DNA of 64,000 nucleotides, taken from the NCBI GenBank assembly GCA_016794985.1, contig JAEUIQ010000047.1:198122-262121 (forward strand), in the 5' to 3' direction. The first letter of the stretch is position 1. Every line of letters begins with the position of its first letter. Under the pieces are notes generated by a model. It was not told the DNA's origin. It saw nothing but the letters and a program-made list of their open reading frames with translations, and searched no databases. Of this stretch, positions 29,319-37,354 are shown one piece after another. The position numbers and the translations under genes are program-made. Source of the DNA: Planctomycetaceae bacterium (GTDB lineage: Bacteria; Planctomycetota; Planctomycetia; Pirellulales; Pirellulaceae).

Positions 29319-30038
29319 CTATATCCAATCGATCGTGTCGCGGCCATGCCCGGCTAAGAATTGGTTCGCCCGGGAAAATGGCCGGCTACCAAAAAAACCG
29401 CGATGAGCACTCAATGGCGATGGATGAGGTGAACAGATCGCCAAGTGTCGCTGACGATCCACTCGCGTCAGTTTCTTTTCCGCGTCCTTGCCCCACATGA
29501 TAAACACCACCGGCACTGGCAAGTCGTTTACTAGTTGGATCACGAGGTCCGTTAGCATCTCCCAGCCGAATCCACGATGAGAACCCGCCGCGTCTTGACG
29601 AACCGTCAGGGTCGTGTTGAGCAACAAGACACCTTGCCTCGCCCATCGACTCAATTCAAACGACGGTGGGATGGAAACGCCCAAATCATCCTGTAGCTCG
29701 CGGAAAATATTCCGCAAAGACGGCGGGCGTGTCACTCCGCTGGGTACTGAAAAGGCCAGGCCATCGGCTTGCCCAGCGCCATGGTAGGGATCTTGCCCAA
29801 GGATCACCACCCGAACATCTTCCCTGGGCGTCAATTCCAGTGCCCGAAACACGGCGGCTGCCGGCGGAAAAATTTGATGTGATTGGGACTCCATCCTTAA
29901 ACGCGACAACAGCTCGCTACCGGTCGTTGATTGGAAAAAGTCCGTCAGTACTCGCCCCCAGTCGGTGGCGGCAGACGGCAAGTCGCGCAGCTCCCACATA
30001 ACAAGCTTACTTTCTGGACAAACCGACGACTTAATCAT
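29319..30038 (-). CDS. ung: Uracil-DNA glycosylase, family 1
   Basis: Removes uracil from DNA, starting base-excision repair. The water-activating motif GQDPYHG (residues 81-87, catalytic Asp83) and the minor-groove loop HPSPLSA (205-211, catalytic His205) are both intact, as is the family-1 core FSVPSGV and LLNTTLTVR. The 239-residue length is normal. An internal Met at residue 14 is an alternative start. Its start overlaps the stop of the upstream lipoprotein gene by 8 nt, so the two are probably cotranscribed. Confidence 0.97.
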   Translation of the reverse strand: MIKSSVCPESKLVMWELRDLPSAATDWGRVLTDFFQSTTGSELLSRLRMESQSHQIFPPAAAVFRALELTPREDVRVVILGQDPYHGAGQADGLAFSVPSGVTRPPSLRNIFRELQDDLGVSIPPSFELSRWARQGVLLLNTTLTVRQDAAGSHRGFGWEMLTDLVIQLVNDLPVPVVFIMWGKDAEKKLTRVDRQRHLAICSPHPSPLSAHRGFFGSRPFSRANQFLAGHGRDTIDWI

Positions 30039-31455
30039 TTTGAAGTAGCGTCAACGGATCGGGCGGTCCATTCTTCTTGCCAATTTCGATCCAAGCTTGT
30101 TGGCAATCTTCCAGAGCAGCCGCAGGATCTTTGCGATTTTCAAGTACGTGCCACACAGCTTCCGTCAGTTCTCGCAAGCGTTCCTGATTGCCGGGCAAAG
30201 CCGGAAAGAACTCGCAGCCGCCTTGGACATCGTCGTTGGCCAAGTTCCAGATCTCACGGATCTTGTCGGTCGCTTCCACGGAGTATTGCCGCCCGGCCCA
30301 CTGCGAGACATTATTCCATTGGTCAGGCCTAGCGATCAAGATTTTTTCTTGCAGCGGGGCCAAGGTCTCGGCGGTTGGAGAACTAATTAGCAGCTCGGTC
30401 AAGCGAAAAGCAGCCTCACTTTTTCGCGTCCGCCGCATCACACAGATTACGCGTCCCGAAAGTCCGGAAATCTGCGTACGGAACGGCCCCGTGCTCCGGT
30501 CGGACCACGTCTGATCGAAGAAATCATAAAACCGAGTAGAACCTGGCGGTGGAGTTAGTACCAAGCTTGAAACGCCCTGGGCGACGTCATCCAATCGCGG
30601 CACAGGCATCAAAGCCCCAGCGATTTCTCCAGCTTGAAGCTTCTTGATCAATTCTTGGTGCGTCACGGTCTTCAGTTCGGCGACACTCGGACCGTAAGTC
30701 GCCTTCATGTCATTCATCGCTTGGATAAATGGAGGCGAATTCAAACGAGGTATTCCCTCGCCACGAGCGTAGAACACGTCGGATTGTGATTGGCTCTTGG
30801 CCAACGACGCCGCCCGCAATAACAAGGCCTCGGCAGCATGATTGCCAACCAAGGACTCGACCCAGCGCAACGGACGCCCAGCTTGTCGGTCCTGTTCGGC
30901 CGCATCCTGCCATTCACTCCAAGTGTTCGGCACTTGCACTTTGGAACCAGTTCCATCTGTGAAGCTAGGATTGGCCAAGACAGCCGACAATGGAGTTCCC
31001 CAAGAAATCCCAAAAGTGTTCGACTGAACCCGGCCGATTCGACGGTCGATGGATGCCCAATGGCTATGAGCCCACTTGTCGAGAAACTGCGTCGGAAATT
31101 GCAGCAGCTTGCCTTCGGCCACCAATGGAGCCAATCGATCCGGCGGTACTAACAATACGTCATGCAAATCAAGTGTTTCGTTTTTCGTGGTCGCCCACTG
31201 CGCTTCGTCGATCACGGTGGTTTCCAAAGCTACACCACCTCGACCTTCGAACTGGATTTTTAGCTCTTCGGCCAGCGCCGGCGAGCCAACAAACAACAGC
31301 CGGAGCGGAGCCTTGCGGAGCGCCTCCAACTCTTCGGCTGACATTGTCGAACCGACCGCCGGGATTTCTGTTGGCTTCGAATCGCGGCAACCACAGGCCG
31401 CAATCAGCAGCAGTAATACCAAACTCCACTTGTGTTGATTTTTTCCCAAGGTCAA
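30031..31455 (-). CDS. Extracellular solute-binding-like lipoprotein
   Basis: A signal peptide ends in the lipobox IAAC (Cys21), so the protein is lipid-anchored. The 474-residue body has the look of a family-1 periplasmic binding protein: LRLLFVGSPALAEEL as the first strand-helix, VLLVPPDRLAPLVAEGKL, and a hinge-like block FGISWGTPLSAVLAN. No permease or ATPase genes for an importer lie next to it, so it may work as a stand-alone receptor. It overlaps the start of ung by 8 nt. The ligand is unknown. Confidence 0.7.
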   Translation of the reverse strand: MTLGKNQHKWSLVLLLLIAACGCRDSKPTEIPAVGSTMSAEELEALRKAPLRLLFVGSPALAEELKIQFEGRGGVALETTVIDEAQWATTKNETLDLHDVLLVPPDRLAPLVAEGKLLQFPTQFLDKWAHSHWASIDRRIGRVQSNTFGISWGTPLSAVLANPSFTDGTGSKVQVPNTWSEWQDAAEQDRQAGRPLRWVESLVGNHAAEALLLRAASLAKSQSQSDVFYARGEGIPRLNSPPFIQAMNDMKATYGPSVAELKTVTHQELIKKLQAGEIAGALMPVPRLDDVAQGVSSLVLTPPPGSTRFYDFFDQTWSDRSTGPFRTQISGLSGRVICVMRRTRKSEAAFRLTELLISSPTAETLAPLQEKILIARPDQWNNVSQWAGRQYSVEATDKIREIWNLANDDVQGGCEFFPALPGNQERLRELTEAVWHVLENRKDPAAALEDCQQAWIEIGKKNGPPDPLTLLQND

Positions 31456-31564
31456 GCAGTACTTCCTTTCACTCAGAGAACTCGTTCTACTAAGTGGCTG
31501 TTCATGGCGTTCGAAGAATCGACGCTTTCCCCCCCGACTCCATTCTAACGATAACCTGTTTCTT

Positions 31565-34132
31565 ATGCATCGCTTCCGAAATTTTTGGCTGATCTTGTTA
31601 CTCGCTTGTCACGTATATAGTTGGGTCGGAGACGGCTGCATCGGGCAATCCCAGGTCGTGGGACAAGTCTTGGATCCATTGCCGTTGCTGGAGCGGGAAA
31701 AGTTCTGGAAGAACCGAGACTTTCCGTGGTACATGGAGCACATTCCGATATTGGAAACTCCGGATGCGGACTTAAACACGACCTACTACTATCGTTGGGA
31801 ATTGGTCACTCGGCATCTGACGTACGGCTCGCCGAATAGCGGCTATTCCATAACGGAGTTTTCCGATCGCCCATTTTGGTCAGGCGCTTACGGCTCGATC
31901 GCTTGCCCAGCCGGCCATCAAATCAACGAGATACGTTGGTTGCGAGATCCACGCTACGTTCGGGATTATCTGCGATACTGGTTCCGCACGCCGGGGGCCG
32001 AACCAACTCGCTATTCATTTTGGGCGGCCGCTTCGGCTTGGGCTGCTCACGAAGTCCATCCGAACGCCGAGTACTTGGTGGACCTGCTCCCCGATTTGAT
32101 CCGCAATTATGAGACTTGGTATGCCCGCCACTATGTACCTGAAGTCGGATTGTTTTGGCAGACGGGACATGACGACGGTATGGAGTTTGACATCAACGCG
32201 CGGCAAACCAAGGATATTTTACGCGGCGGTCAGTCGTTACGCCCTTCGTTTAATGCGTATCAATGGGCGGATGCAGTTGCAATCAGTCGCATTGCCGATC
32301 TGGCTGGTCAAGCGACTGTGGCCGCCAAGTATCGCGACATCGCGGCAGGTCTAAAACAAAAGTCACAAGAGTTACTTTGGGATCCCAATCGCAAATTCTT
32401 CTTCCCAATGAGCAACCAACGGCACGAACATGAAGGGCACGTGGTTGAAAAATACACACTGACTTATCAAACCGGAAAGTTCGCAGGAAGTCCTGCTGGC
32501 CGAGAATTGCATGGTTATGTTCCATGGGCGTTTCGAATGCCTGATGCCGGCTACGAAGCGGCTTGGCAGTACTTAATGGATCCTAATTATTTTGCGGCGG
32601 AATTTGGTCCAACGACCGTCGAACGTCACGACCCAATGTTTCTCTTGCAGCCATCCTGCTGTTGGTGGAGCGGACAGTCTTGGCCGTTTGCAACGACGCA
32701 AACGCTCAAGGCGATGGCGAATGTTCTGCACTTCTACGACCAAGAGTATGTTTCCCGACAAGACTATTACCGACTGCTTCGTCGCTATGCCTTGTCGCAC
32801 CGCAAAGATGGGGTGCCCTACATCGCGGAAGCATTGCATCCCGATACCGGCTCCTGGGATGGGCATGATGCTCCGAATCACAGCAACCATTACTTTCATT
32901 CAGGTTTCATTGATCTGGTCATTACGGGCTTGTTGGGCGTGCAAGCCGATGCCGGCGATACCTTAATCGTGAATCCGCTGGCGCCGTTGGAATGGGACTA
33001 TTTCGCAATCGATCGCCTGGCATATCGAGGACAATTACTTTCGGTACTATGGGATCGCGACGGCAAACGCTTCGGGAAAGGAGCCGGTTTCTTCGTCTAC
33101 GCGAATGGGAAACAAGTCGCCTTTCGACGGGATTTGGGGAAACTGGAGTTGAAGCTGAATGAAACAGCGGAAGTACCAGTGCTTTCGACGCAACGGTTAA
33201 ACTATGCGGTGAACAACGATGGCGATTGGTTTCCGCGCTACGATGCGACCCATACCGAGTCGGGCAGTAGCCTGCACTACTTGCATGATGGCCAGTATCG
33301 CTACGACCTCACACCGAATAATCGTTGGAGCAGCGGTCTCACCAATGAGAAAGTGGCTGTGACATTGGATTACGGCATGGATCGCCAGATCGATGAAGTC
33401 AAGCTCTATGTTTTGGACGATGAGAACGATCATCTCTCTGTACCGCAACAGATCGAGTTGCAGTTTGAACAAGATGGGCGATGGCAACTCATTCCCGATC
33501 AGGTTTTGCCGCAACAGCAAATCCTTGGGGGACGTCCGTGGACCATTCGATTTCCGGCGTTGACGACCAAACGACTGCGAGTCGTGTTGACTCCGCAAAA
33601 TGGACGAAGCTGTGGATTGACAGAAATCGAAACGTGGGGAACGGGAACATTGCCGTATGCCCCAGCCGGACCGCCGGCTGGGAATGTTGCCTTTCGACTG
33701 CCTGGCGCCGAATTCCCTCGCGTTTCCGCGTCGCACTCCGACCGATTTGGAGGTCGCCCAGAATTGGCGATTGATGGAAGAATTAGTTACTTGCCAACTC
33801 CCTTCAATCGATGGACCAGTTACGAATCCACGCAGAATGAAGATTGGTACGAAGTTGATTTCGGGCAGGATACGAAAGTGGCTCGAGCGGTGCTCCACTT
33901 GTACGATGACCGTGGTGGGGTCCAGCCGCCTCAGTCCTTTCGTATCGAGTATTGGAACGATGGCGAATGGCAACAAGTTGATGCCGAGAAACATGAACCG
34001 CTGGAACCCACGGGATCGCAGGCGAACCACGTGCAGTTTTCACCTGTCGTTACCACCAAGCTGCGAGTCTTGTTTGTGCATCGCGGCTCCGCCAAAAGTG
34101 GGTTGACTGAATTGGAAATCTGGCGTGAATGA
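31565..34132 (+). CDS. Secreted (alpha/alpha)6 glycoside hydrolase with C-terminal discoidin-type domains
   Basis: Signal peptide (about residues 1-27). Residues ~35-500 form an (alpha/alpha)6-barrel like the MGH1/GH63 group: YYYRWELVTRHL, WAAASAWAAHEV, a conserved HDDGMEFDINAR segment and a WWSGQSWPFATTQTL segment; these loops usually hold the catalytic acids. Residues ~560-700 and ~720-855 look like two F5/8-type C (discoidin) sugar-binding domains, each with a GLTEIE or GLTELEIW ending. The enzyme probably trims a mannose- or glucose-containing polysaccharide outside the cell. The exact family and linkage cannot be told by eye. Confidence 0.82.
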   Translation: MHRFRNFWLILLLACHVYSWVGDGCIGQSQVVGQVLDPLPLLEREKFWKNRDFPWYMEHIPILETPDADLNTTYYYRWELVTRHLTYGSPNSGYSITEFSDRPFWSGAYGSIACPAGHQINEIRWLRDPRYVRDYLRYWFRTPGAEPTRYSFWAAASAWAAHEVHPNAEYLVDLLPDLIRNYETWYARHYVPEVGLFWQTGHDDGMEFDINARQTKDILRGGQSLRPSFNAYQWADAVAISRIADLAGQATVAAKYRDIAAGLKQKSQELLWDPNRKFFFPMSNQRHEHEGHVVEKYTLTYQTGKFAGSPAGRELHGYVPWAFRMPDAGYEAAWQYLMDPNYFAAEFGPTTVERHDPMFLLQPSCCWWSGQSWPFATTQTLKAMANVLHFYDQEYVSRQDYYRLLRRYALSHRKDGVPYIAEALHPDTGSWDGHDAPNHSNHYFHSGFIDLVITGLLGVQADAGDTLIVNPLAPLEWDYFAIDRLAYRGQLLSVLWDRDGKRFGKGAGFFVYANGKQVAFRRDLGKLELKLNETAEVPVLSTQRLNYAVNNDGDWFPRYDATHTESGSSLHYLHDGQYRYDLTPNNRWSSGLTNEKVAVTLDYGMDRQIDEVKLYVLDDENDHLSVPQQIELQFEQDGRWQLIPDQVLPQQQILGGRPWTIRFPALTTKRLRVVLTPQNGRSCGLTEIETWGTGTLPYAPAGPPAGNVAFRLPGAEFPRVSASHSDRFGGRPELAIDGRISYLPTPFNRWTSYESTQNEDWYEVDFGQDTKVARAVLHLYDDRGGVQPPQSFRIEYWNDGEWQQVDAEKHEPLEPTGSQANHVQFSPVVTTKLRVLFVHRGSAKSGLTELEIWRE

Positions 34133-34169
34133 GCCAGTTACCACGGAACCAGAGAGACGATGAACGGTC

Positions 34170-35486
34170 ATGTCGCAATCACAACCGGCTGAATTTGCGC
34201 GGTGGGTCGTGGAACGTCTAAGCCAAGCTGGGCATCAGGCGCTCTGGGCTGGCGGTTGTGTGCGCGACATGTTGTTAGGCAAAAGCCCTAAAGACTATGA
34301 TGTGGCGACATCTGCAACACCTGAAAAGGTCAGAGAGATTTTCGGGACACGCCGGACGATCCCAGTCGGTGTCGCATTTGGTGTGATAACGGTCGTGGGC
34401 GATAAGACGGCAGGAAACGTCGAAGTCGCCACGTTCCGGTGTGATGGCGGTTATTCCGATGGACGTCATCCGGACCATGTTACCTTTAGCAATGCCGAAC
34501 AGGATGCCCAACGACGAGACTTTACGATCAATGGGCTCTTTTATGACCCAGTGCGTGCCCAAGTGATCGACTACGTGGGAGGGCAAAGCGATTTGCAAGG
34601 TGGGTTAGTACGTGCGATTGGGAACCCGGTCGATCGCTTCCATGAAGATCATCTTCGCATGTTGCGAGCGATTCGGTTTGCAACCGTTTTGGATTTTCAA
34701 ATCGAAGCGGTCACCATCGCGGCGATCCAAGACTTGGCCCCCCGGATTGTCACCGTTAGCGGTGAACGAGTCGCTGCCGAAATGCATCGCGTCTTGAATA
34801 GTTGCCATCGCGGCCGCGGCTTGGAGTTATTGGATCAGTCGGGATTGCTCCGCCATCTGTTACCCGATTTCGATTTGAGTCGTCCGTTGGCCCGACACAC
34901 GTTCGGGAAAACGTGCCAACGACTTCATCAACTGCCGGTCACCAGCCATGGTCTGGAAATCACGCTATCGATCTTGGCACTGGATCAACTATTGGTTTCG
35001 CAGCGCGTTGGCTCATTGATTCCATGGGAACAAGTACTGGTCAATTTTTCCCGTCAGATGGAACAAGTCGTGCGGGCCTGGAAGTTATCGAACGAATCCA
35101 AGTCGGTCTTTCGGGCCGTGACAACTCATCTCGCGGCGGTGGTTCAGGCGAGTCGTTTACCTTGGAGTCGATTGCAGCCCACTCTGATTGCTCCCAATAT
35201 TGCCGCGGTCTTGGCGGTCGCTGAAGGCATTGCCGGCTCCGGCTTCATGGCAATGGAAGACGTCACTCTGTGCCGACATCATCTGACTCGACCAATAATC
35301 GAGTTGAACCCGCCGCCACTGCTGACGGGCGATGAACTTCGCGCCGGGGGTATGCCGCAAGGCCCGTTGCTGGGGCAGTGGTTGGCAGAACTAAGACGAC
35401 TGCAATTGGATGCTGTGGTCACTTCGAAGGCGGCCGCATGGGATTGGGTGCATGCGAGAGCCAAAACCACTTCTGGAAAAGAATGA
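34170..35486 (+). CDS. cca: CCA tRNA nucleotidyltransferase / poly(A) polymerase family
   Basis: Adds or repairs the CCA end of tRNA. The class II nucleotidyltransferase head is clear: GGCVRDMLLG (28-37), the metal-binding DYD (42-44), and RRDFTINGLFYDP. The RNA- and nucleotide-selecting helices follow (RFHEDHLRMLRAIRFA, then GERVAAEMHRVL). The 438-residue length is typical. The class cannot be told apart from poly(A) polymerase I by eye, but CCA addition is usual outside gammaproteobacteria. It starts 37 bp after the hydrolase gene. Confidence 0.93.
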   Translation: MSQSQPAEFARWVVERLSQAGHQALWAGGCVRDMLLGKSPKDYDVATSATPEKVREIFGTRRTIPVGVAFGVITVVGDKTAGNVEVATFRCDGGYSDGRHPDHVTFSNAEQDAQRRDFTINGLFYDPVRAQVIDYVGGQSDLQGGLVRAIGNPVDRFHEDHLRMLRAIRFATVLDFQIEAVTIAAIQDLAPRIVTVSGERVAAEMHRVLNSCHRGRGLELLDQSGLLRHLLPDFDLSRPLARHTFGKTCQRLHQLPVTSHGLEITLSILALDQLLVSQRVGSLIPWEQVLVNFSRQMEQVVRAWKLSNESKSVFRAVTTHLAAVVQASRLPWSRLQPTLIAPNIAAVLAVAEGIAGSGFMAMEDVTLCRHHLTRPIIELNPPPLLTGDELRAGGMPQGPLLGQWLAELRRLQLDAVVTSKAAAWDWVHARAKTTSGKE

Positions 35487-35647
35487 GCACGGTTCCCGTT
35501 CCCTCAGCCGCAGAGACGTTCCCGATCCCCATCCACCTATCCGCAACATAACCAGTGCTGATGGGTGTTCAACGCCTCGCACGCGTCGACCACTTCCTTT
35601 CCCGCACCGACATTACTTCGCAGCAATTGCCCGAGAGCTTGAATCTC

Positions 35648-36499
35648 TTATGGCAAGTTCAATCGGTTCGAGACGGCAGGAACAAAGACTTCCTTCATCG
35701 TGGGTGCCCACGACCCGGGTCGTTCAAAGGCTAACGGGGATTCGCATTCGTTGCGATGGAACCAAACTCGCCACGGAAACAGGATGGAAGAAGTCGCAAA
35801 ATGAACGCCAGATCGAGCCGGCTGGATGCCAAAGTAGGGGCTGGCATAGCCGTACCGTTCCAATCGTGCGTCTTCGAACAACAGTGGTTGGTAGGTGATG
35901 TTCGGAGCAACCCAAGCCGCGACCGTCCCGACATTCGTGGGATACCCAAGCCCATTCGACGCCAACGCTTGAACCGTCGCGGCGGAATTCTCCGGATGAA
36001 GACGATCCTTGTGCATTGCAAGTTCTAATTGATCGACCGGCTTGAAGGTCCAGACACCCGTCGCGACAGAGTTGGAAGCATTGACATCCTGACCGACCAT
36101 TGCCGAAGTATAACTCGTACCATTGGTGTCCAACGGCAAAACGATCCCATCTCCATGCAATGGCATTTCGACTTCCTGCAGACTGGTTGGAAGCAGCACG
36201 GTTCGCGTCGTACGCAGCGCCGCAGGAAGATAAGTCTCGTTTCGCTCAGGGCGTGTTGCGATCTCTGGGAAACGCGGCAATCCGCTTTCGGTCTGTTCAA
36301 CCACGGAGACGGGCGCTGACAATTCTAAATCGTCGTTGGACACACAAGCCGCGCCACCTGCCGACAAATAACGCGGTGGCGTTAACTCTTGAGCAAGTCC
36401 CGAAACAGGTCCAGACAGAGCGAGAGAACCAGACCAGACGGCCAACCAAGCACGTAAGAAACCCGAGACACGGTGTACTTTGCTATTCTTTAACGTCAT
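35648..36499 (-). CDS. Planctomycete-type secreted protein of unknown function
   Basis: The ATG at 36499 is chosen because GGAGG lies nine bases upstream and a signal peptide follows (AWLAVWSGSLALSG, cleavage near GLAQE); the frame itself runs to 36625. The C-terminal part has the pattern ITYQPLLFEDARLERYGYA, then GVHFATSSILFPWR, which I recognise from recurring secreted planctomycete proteins of unknown role. Tyr, Phe and Trp are frequent. No catalytic motif was seen. The gene stands alone between cca (converging on it) and the TerB-like gene. Confidence 0.72.
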   Translation of the reverse strand: MTLKNSKVHRVSGFLRAWLAVWSGSLALSGPVSGLAQELTPPRYLSAGGAACVSNDDLELSAPVSVVEQTESGLPRFPEIATRPERNETYLPAALRTTRTVLLPTSLQEVEMPLHGDGIVLPLDTNGTSYTSAMVGQDVNASNSVATGVWTFKPVDQLELAMHKDRLHPENSAATVQALASNGLGYPTNVGTVAAWVAPNITYQPLLFEDARLERYGYASPYFGIQPARSGVHFATSSILFPWRVWFHRNECESPLAFERPGSWAPTMKEVFVPAVSNRLNLP

Positions 36500-36814
36500 A
36501 AGTTCGATCCTCCGCAAGAGAGTATCGAACGGAACATTCCCTGATTCCAGCATCTGTCTTAGACACGCGAAAAGCGCTAAAACAGCAAACTTTCGAACAT
36601 TCGAATCAAATTTCCTGATCGGCACAGCTTAACAGCAGGCCACAACACCGCCATCGCCCACTTTGCGGCGAATGTCGGTAGTCACAGGCGTTGGTTCGGA
36701 CGTCGTGTCTCGACCGCCAATGTCGGTTTGCACTGGACTTTACCGATTGACCTCGTCTGATTAGGCAACGTGTCGTCAGCAAGTTTGTGGCACGAACCCA
36801 TAACCACAAAGAAC

Positions 36815-37165
36815 CTAAGCCAAATCGTTCAACAATTCATCCAGAATCTCATCGAACTGCTGGCTCGTGAATCCCATCCGAGCGGATGCCAACGCACACA
36901 TGCGTTTTTCCTCTTCGGCTAACTCCCCGTCAATGGCCATCATGTGCATCATGTTCTTGAGCAATTCGACTCGTTCATCCATTCGAGTGGGCAACTTGAG
37001 ATGCAAATGGCCGGACTGTATCTCGGCGACCACTTGTTCGAATTGCTGCTGCGTGATGCTCCACTGGTTTGCGCGCACGGCCAACATTTGGACTTCAGAT
37101 TCGCTGAATTCCCCATCACTTGCAGCAATGGCCACCAAGTGCCGGAAGAGATCGATCTTCTGCAT
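36815..37165 (-). CDS. TerB-like domain protein
   Basis: The 116-residue all-helical protein shows two related blocks, AASDGEFSESEVQML (residues 14-28) and MAIDGELAEEEKRMC (76-90). The paired DGE/xxE acidic sites are the metal-binding signature of the TerB fold (tellurite-resistance-associated, also found in membrane and stress proteins). The rest of a ter cluster is absent. A cytoplasmic metal- or membrane-linked role is likely; substrate unknown. Confidence 0.85.
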   Translation of the reverse strand: MQKIDLFRHLVAIAASDGEFSESEVQMLAVRANQWSITQQQFEQVVAEIQSGHLHLKLPTRMDERVELLKNMMHMMAIDGELAEEEKRMCALASARMGFTSQQFDEILDELLNDLA

Positions 37166-37354
37166 AGGATCTTCCTAATCGGTTCGCGGACGGCTTCGTG
37201 CTACCGTCAGACAAGGATCACATCGTCGCCCCAGCCAACCCGCCTCCGTGGCCAGCCTTCCATCATGATCGAACCAGCTCCCAAATTCTAGCAGGCGAGT
37301 CTTGAGTTTTGACAATCCGCATGTTATTCCGCCTAACTTGCCTAGTCGATAAGA

